Assembly: GCF_900143535.1 (NCBI RefSeq)
Contig: NZ_FRFA01000017.1
Span: 1 to 64,000 of the forward strand
DNA: 64,000 nucleotides
DNA from: Tateyamaria sp. Alg231-49
GTDB taxonomy: Bacteria; Pseudomonadota; Alphaproteobacteria; Rhodobacterales; Rhodobacteraceae
Direction of reading: 5' to 3'
Shown: positions 60,181 to 64,000 of the stretch, in pieces
Layout of the letters: each line of letters begins with the position of its first letter
Numbering within the stretch: position 1 is the first letter of the stretch
The notes under the pieces: generated by a model
The model's input: only the letters and a program-made list of their open reading frames with translations
Database searches by the model: none
Told to the model about the DNA's origin: nothing
Program-made: the position numbers and the translations under genes

Positions 60181-60744
60181 TTACGAGTTGAAGGGCATGT
60201 TGAAGTGCTTCAGCAAGGCTTTTGCTTCGGCATCGGTTTGGGCTGTGGTCGCGATCACAATGTCCATACCCCAGGTCTCATCGACTTTGTCGAAATCGAT
60301 CTCGGGGAAAACGATGTGCTCTTTGAGGCCCATGGCATAGTTGCCACGTCCGTCAAAAGACTTGCCTGGCACGCCGCGGAAGTCACGCACACGTGGCATC
60401 GCGATAGTGATCAGACGGTCGAGGAATTCGTACATCCGATCGCCGCGCAGCGTCACCTTGGCACCCAGCGGCATGTCTTCGCGAACGCGGAAACCAGCGA
60501 TGGATTTCTTGGCCGTGGTGGTCAGGGCCTTCTGACCAGCGATTGCTGTCAGATCTTCCTGTGCCGACTTGGCTTTTTTACTGTCACGAACAGCTTCGGC
60601 ACCGCAGCCAATGTTCAGGACGATTTTGTCCAGACGCGGGATCTGCATGTCGTTCTTGTAACCGAACTCTTCTTTCATCGCGGCCTTGATTGTGTCCTTG
60701 AACACGGCCTTGAGGCGGGGGGTGTAGTTTGCAGTGTCGAGCAT
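60181..60744 (-). CDS. rplE: 50S ribosomal protein L5
   Basis: A 187-residue L5 starting [17 protein letters not shown], with [15 protein letters not shown] and [24 protein letters not shown]. It binds 5S rRNA and forms a bridge with S13. It shares one base with the rplX stop, so the two are coupled. Confidence 0.97.
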   Translation of the reverse strand: MLDTANYTPRLKAVFKDTIKAAMKEEFGYKNDMQIPRLDKIVLNIGCGAEAVRDSKKAKSAQEDLTAIAGQKALTTTAKKSIAGFRVREDMPLGAKVTLRGDRMYEFLDRLITIAMPRVRDFRGVPGKSFDGRGNYAMGLKEHIVFPEIDFDKVDETWGMDIVIATTAQTDAEAKALLKHFNMPFNS

Positions 60745-61049
60745 CAGATCACGTCCCCTGTTGTCTTGGCAAAGCGCACTTTCTTGTCGCCGTCCATTTT
60801 GAAGCCGACGCGTGTTGCTTTGCCATTGGCATCCAGCAGCGCGACGTTTGACAAATCGACAGGCATCGCCTTTGGGATGCGGCCGCCTTGGCTCTCTTGC
60901 GTCTGGCGTGTGGCGCGGATGGCGATGTTGATGCCATCAACCACGGCTTTGTTGGATTTCGGGTCAATCGAGGAAATCGTGCCCTCTTTGCCCTTGTCCT
61001 TGCCGGCCAGCATGACGACCTTGTCGCCTTTTTTCAGTTTCGCAGCCAT
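60744..61049 (-). CDS. rplX: 50S ribosomal protein L24
   Basis: A 101-residue L24 beginning [23 protein letters not shown], the KOW RNA-binding motif. It begins assembly of the 50S subunit. It overlaps rplE and rplN by one base each, a tight coupling of L14, L24 and L5. Confidence 0.97.
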   Translation of the reverse strand: MAAKLKKGDKVVMLAGKDKGKEGTISSIDPKSNKAVVDGINIAIRATRQTQESQGGRIPKAMPVDLSNVALLDANGKATRVGFKMDGDKKVRFAKTTGDVI

Positions 61050-61417
61050 CAGAGCACCTCCGGAGCAAGCGAGATAATCTTCATGAAGTTCTTGGCGCGC
61101 AGTTCGCGAACAACTGGGCCAAAGATACGTGTACCTACGGGCTCGTTTGCGTTGTTCAGGATGACGGCGGCGTTGCGGTCAAAACGGATGGCCGTGCCAT
61201 CGTCACGACGAACTTCCTTGGCGGTGCGTACGACGACGGCCTTGCGGACATCACCTTTCTTTACGCGGCCGCGTGGGATGGCTTCCTTGACCGACACGAC
61301 AATGACGTCGCCGACGGATGCGTACTTACGCTTGGAACCACCCAGGACCTTGATGCACTGAACACGGCGCGCGCCGCTGTTGTCAGCAACATCCAGGTTG
61401 GTTTGCATCTGGATCAT
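61049..61417 (-). CDS. rplN: 50S ribosomal protein L14
   Basis: A 122-residue L14 starting [21 protein letters not shown], an exact family opening, with [17 protein letters not shown]. It lies at the subunit interface. A 77-base spacer separates it from rpsQ. Confidence 0.97.
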   Translation of the reverse strand: MIQMQTNLDVADNSGARRVQCIKVLGGSKRKYASVGDVIVVSVKEAIPRGRVKKGDVRKAVVVRTAKEVRRDDGTAIRFDRNAAVILNNANEPVGTRIFGPVVRELRAKNFMKIISLAPEVL

Positions 61418-61494
61418 TTGGTTTCTCCCGACCTTTGGGGGGCGATGCGTGCCTGATCCCCAGGGTTTCGATTAATGTGGCAAATGCCGGAAAC

Positions 61495-61725
61495 TTACGC
61501 TTCCAGGACTTCCCAGCGTTTTGTCTTCGATTTTGGCGCGCATTCGATGATGCGTACGAAATCGCCAACCTTGAAGGCATTCTTTTCATCGTGCGCCCGG
61601 TACTTTTTGGACTTACGAATGGTTTTCTTCAGAACCGGGTGCGTGAAACGACGTTCCACGGAAACGGTGACTGTTTGGGCGTTGGCATCGGATGTCACGG
61701 TGCCGGTCAAAATACGCTTAGGCAT
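61495..61725 (-). CDS. rpsQ: 30S ribosomal protein S17
   Basis: A 76-residue S17 beginning [19 protein letters not shown], with the S17 signature [19 protein letters not shown]. It binds the 5' domain of 16S rRNA. It follows rpmC by 11 bases. Confidence 0.97.
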   Translation of the reverse strand: MPKRILTGTVTSDANAQTVTVSVERRFTHPVLKKTIRKSKKYRAHDEKNAFKVGDFVRIIECAPKSKTKRWEVLEA

Positions 61726-61736
61726 CTATGCTGTCC

Positions 61737-61937
61737 TTATTCCGCTGCCGCTTGGGCTTTTTCATTGAGGATCGTCTTGACGCGTGCGGCATCACGACGG
61801 ACCGAACGCAGACGCGACGGGTTCTCGATTGCGCCTGTGGCCTGCTGGAAACGCAGGTTGAAGGCTTCTTTTTTCAGGTTTGCGAGGTCATCGCGAAGCT
61901 GGTCGGGGGTCTTATCCCGAAGTTCTTGGGCGTTCAT
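61737..61937 (-). CDS. rpmC: 50S ribosomal protein L29
   Basis: A 66-residue L29 starting [20 protein letters not shown], at the ATG at 61937 with AAAGGA 8-10 bases upstream. The longer open frame upstream has no ribosomal sequence. In most bacteria rplP directly precedes it. Here the next gene is a plus-strand secreted protein, so rpmC is the first gene of this transcript within the window. Confidence 0.96.
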   Translation of the reverse strand: MNAQELRDKTPDQLRDDLANLKKEAFNLRFQQATGAIENPSRLRSVRRDAARVKTILNEKAQAAAE

Positions 61938-62290
61938 GCGCCATATCCTTTCAACATCACCGGTAGGCCGCAAACCTGCGTGACCCGATTCCCGGTGGAG
62001 TGGGTGAAGTGCGCCGTATAGGGGGGGTGTCCGCCTGTGGCAACCCATTATTTGCATGGAAATGATGTCCAGTCGGAAAGCCCGACACATGCAAGCCGCC
62101 CAGTTCGGTCATCGACCACTGCAATCGGCCCGCATCGCCCGCACATTGCGCACTACTCCCACATCGTGCGTTGGTTTCAATAAAGAACGGCGGCGCCACA
62201 GCGCGCGCTGTCTCCAAGGGCCACACTTGATCGACGAAACACCTGATGTCTAACATGACCTGAGATGCATCGACACTATGGGGACTGCCA
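61938..62290. other. Intergenic region upstream of rpmC
   Basis: A 353-base gap between divergent rpmC and the secreted-protein gene. No convincing gene or strong repeat is seen. It should carry the promoter for rpmC-rpmD, unless the rest of the S10-type cluster lies elsewhere and is transcribed separately. A clear -35/-10 pair is not recognisable by eye. A run of seven G at 62019-62025 is notable. Confidence 0.55.
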
Positions 62291-62701
62291 ATGCACTACA
62301 CTTCGACTTTGCTCGTCCTCGCGGCCATGACTGGCCCTGCCGCCGCAGATGTCTGGACGTTTGAAACACCGTCGGAAAACATCCAATGCTCGGTCGGCGA
62401 AGGCCCCACCTCCTCTGACATCCGATGTACGATCATTGAACGCAGCGGCCCAGCCGCAGCGCCGCGCCCGGAGTGGTGTGCGGCAGACCGGGGTCACACG
62501 TTTCTGATGAATGACCGTGGCTTTGTCTCAATGGAATGCGCGCCTCTGAACCGCAACAGGGACGGCTTTGACCGCGCCGAGTATGGAGTCACGGGCGAGT
62601 TTGGCGGTTTTGTGTGTACGTCTGCGACAACTGGGCTGACTTGTCGTAACCTCGACGGTCATGGGTTTTTTCTTTCCCGCGCGGTCCAGCAAGTATTCTG
62701 A
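62291..62701 (+). CDS. Secreted Cys-rich small protein (DUF6636-like)
   Basis: A 136-residue secreted protein. The signal peptide is MHYTSTLLVLAAMTGPAAAD, cut near residue 19. The mature part has six cysteines, in ENIQCSV, DIRCTI, PEWCAAD, MECAP, FVCTSA and LTCRNLDGHGFFLSR. The even number suggests disulfides in the periplasm. The ENIQC start and GHGFFLSR end resemble the DUF6636 type; the assignment is tentative and function is unknown. Confidence 0.78.
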   Translation: MHYTSTLLVLAAMTGPAAADVWTFETPSENIQCSVGEGPTSSDIRCTIIERSGPAAAPRPEWCAADRGHTFLMNDRGFVSMECAPLNRNRDGFDRAEYGVTGEFGGFVCTSATTGLTCRNLDGHGFFLSRAVQQVF

Positions 62702-62742
62702 GCCTATCGCAACGCGCGGACAAGTGCGCTACATACCCGCGC

Positions 62743-63363
62743 ATGTCTCGTATCACATCCCTCTTCGCCACCCGCCTCTACAGCGTCCCCCTCTCCGCAT
62801 TCGATCCCAAAATCGACCCGGCAGAACTTGAACAAAACTGCTACGCCATCGCCGAAGACGACGAGGCGGGCCATGACTGGTGCGAGGAACAGGGCTATCC
62901 CGGCTACACTTCCTATGCCTCGCTCAACGATTTGCCCTGGCGGTTCCCGATCTTCAAAGATGTGGTCGCCGCGCTGGATCAACACGTTGCTGCCTTTGCC
63001 GAGGACCTCGCCTTTGATCTTGGGGACAAGACACTGGTGCTGGACAGCATCTGGATCAACATCCTGCCCGAAGGTGGCATTCACACGGGGCACATCCACC
63101 CGCACTCGGTGATTTCCGGAACGACATATGTGGCGATGCCCGAAGGCACGTCCGCCCTAAAATTAGAAGACCCACGCCTGCCTATGATGATGGCGTCACC
63201 AGGACGGACCGAAGACGCGCCTGAAGATCTGAAGACGTTTCACTACGCCAAACCTAATGTGGGCGACGTGTTGTTGTGGGAAAGCTGGCTGCGTCACGAA
63301 GTGCCAATGAACATGGCCGAAGATGAACGGGTTTCAGTATCGTTCAATTATCGTTGGGAGTAA
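62743..63363 (+). CDS. Putative 2OG-Fe(II) oxygenase (TIGR02466 family)
   Basis: A 206-residue protein of the TIGR02466 family of predicted 2-oxoglutarate/Fe(II) oxygenases. The metal-site region is GGIHTGHIHPHSVISGTTYV, with several His, and the distal part is KPNVGDVLLWESWLRHEVPMN, with the second His and a nearby Arg in ERVSVSFNYRW. The reaction is unknown; members are common in marine bacteria and cyanophages. It stands alone, 41 bases after the secreted-protein gene. Confidence 0.85.
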   Translation: MSRITSLFATRLYSVPLSAFDPKIDPAELEQNCYAIAEDDEAGHDWCEEQGYPGYTSYASLNDLPWRFPIFKDVVAALDQHVAAFAEDLAFDLGDKTLVLDSIWINILPEGGIHTGHIHPHSVISGTTYVAMPEGTSALKLEDPRLPMMMASPGRTEDAPEDLKTFHYAKPNVGDVLLWESWLRHEVPMNMAEDERVSVSFNYRWE

Positions 63364-63400
63364 GGATGCGCGCAGCCAAAGGCGCACCCGGCCCATAAGG

Positions 63401-63604
63401 TCAGGCGATCGACAGGAACAACTGCCAGCAGAATGCGATCTTTGCATCAAGGCCAAGATAGCGCGTCAGCAACAAGACGGCGAACACAACGGCCGCGGTC
63501 ATGGAAGCAACGGTTATTGCCAGGTTGAGATCGAGCAAGCTGGGCTTGCGAAATGCCAACCGCAATTTCCGTTCTTGCTCATATCGATCAAATGTACACA
63601 GCAT
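63401..63604 (-). CDS. Possible small membrane protein
   Basis: A 67-residue open frame. The N-terminal half is basic and soluble (FDRYEQERKLRLAFRKPS), followed by one strong membrane segment (LAITVASMTAAVVFAVLLLTR). GGGACC lies 5 bases before the ATG. It is convergent with the oxygenase gene. The layout resembles small membrane proteins of this group but I cannot name a family; it may be spurious. Confidence 0.5.
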   Translation of the reverse strand: MLCTFDRYEQERKLRLAFRKPSLLDLNLAITVASMTAAVVFAVLLLTRYLGLDAKIAFCWQLFLSIA

Positions 63605-63793
63605 TGTCTGGTCCCTATGTCTTCGTTACATCGGTGTGTCAGCCTAGAATGTCCGCATTAAGCAAGAATTGGGGCAATTTTGGGCAACCCTTGGTAGTAT
63701 TCCGGCCTTTGGCCTGTACGCTGCACGAAATTTGGGGCGGTGAACACGGGCCATATCACAGGGCCCGTTCAATCAACGGGTGGGAGAAACTGG

Positions 63794-64000
63794 ATGAACG
63801 ATCTGTCGGCTACACCGCTGGATGAGCTTGATGTCGAGACAGGCACGCGCCCCAGCGCCCCTGCCCTTGCACATGTCAGTGCGGCCCAACGGGAAAAGGG
63901 GCGCCACCTTGCCGCGATCCACGCGCATTACCTACAGGACATGGCCCGTCTGAGCGCCGTGATTGACCGGATCGAGGCTGGCGATAGCCCGCCCGCACAC
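63794..64000 (+). CDS. Unidentified gene, 5' part
   Basis: The first 69 codons of a gene that runs out of the window. It begins MNDLSATPLDELDVETG; GGGAGAA lies about 7 bases upstream. The later segment LAAIHAHYLQDMARLSAVIDRIEAGD is helical with spaced His residues, which loosely recalls hemerythrin-like proteins. That is a weak guess. Confidence 0.6.
   Translation, partial: MNDLSATPLDELDVETGTRPSAPALAHVSAAQREKGRHLAAIHAHYLQDMARLSAVIDRIEAGDSPPAH

Noticed and set aside
1-64000. CRISPR arrays, phage modules or toxin-antitoxin pairs
   Set aside because: No regularly spaced repeat-spacer array, no phage structural genes and no paired toxin-antitoxin genes were recognised in the window.

Overview
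The window looks like chromosomal DNA of a marine alphaproteobacterium of the Rhodobacteraceae (Roseobacter group). The grounds are the ribosomal protein/rpoA gene order with adk after secY, the aapJQMP (bzt) amino-acid transporter, an ATP12-type F1-ATPase chaperone, TRAP and Liv-type transporters, and a moderately high GC content. The assignment is inferred from gene content and protein resemblance; no search was run.

Region 1 (1-23010) is accessory and mobile. It opens with the end of an IS481-type element. A minus-strand set follows: a hydantoin/Asp-Glu racemase-family gene with a complete branched-chain-type ABC transporter, facing a GntR/FCD regulator across a promoter that carries operator-like palindromes. 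Next are an IS6-family element (6633-7450) and a remnant of another IS6. Then comes a 13 kb divergent catabolic island (7551-20736), and a second IS6 copy in the same orientation (20737-21551) that has cut off the front of a large serine recombinase. On its minus strand the island encodes a 4-OT/NTF2-like fusion, HyuB, HyuA, an isochorismatase-fold protein lacking the catalytic Cys, a PrpB/dimethylmalate-lyase-type C-C lyase and a fumarate-reductase-type flavoprotein, nearly all translationally coupled. On its plus strand it encodes a HutC-type regulator, LeuC- and LeuD-like hydratase subunits and a TRAP transporter. I propose that it takes up a cyclic imide, lactam or hydantoin, opens the ring with ATP, converts the product to an alkylated maleate, hydrates that and cleaves it to pyruvate plus a short acid. 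This is inference.

Region 2 (23011-47900) is mostly core chromosome. It holds a repeat-bearing spacer, tRNA-Arg(ACG), a TVP38/MerA-like/histidine-kinase operon, rpmH-rnpA-yidD, ttcA, a GGDEF-EAL protein, yidC, a MOSC protein, engB, argB, three coupled genes (sterol desaturase family, 4Fe-4S protein, SixA-like phosphatase), aapJQMP, an ATP12/HAD/RluA/CrcB/RarA run and a Do-like protease.

Region 3 (47951-62000) is the ribosomal protein cluster on the minus strand: rpmC rpsQ rplN rplX rplE rpsN rpsH rplF rplR rpsE rpmD, then rplO secY adk rpsM rpsK rpoA rplQ and a terminator. Between rpmD and rplO it is interrupted by about 4.4 kb with amt, a membrane protein, a DsbA-fold isomerase, a VWA protein and a decayed second copy of the isomerase gene. 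The window ends with a secreted protein, a TIGR02466-type putative 2OG-Fe(II) oxygenase, a possible small membrane protein and the start of an unidentified gene.
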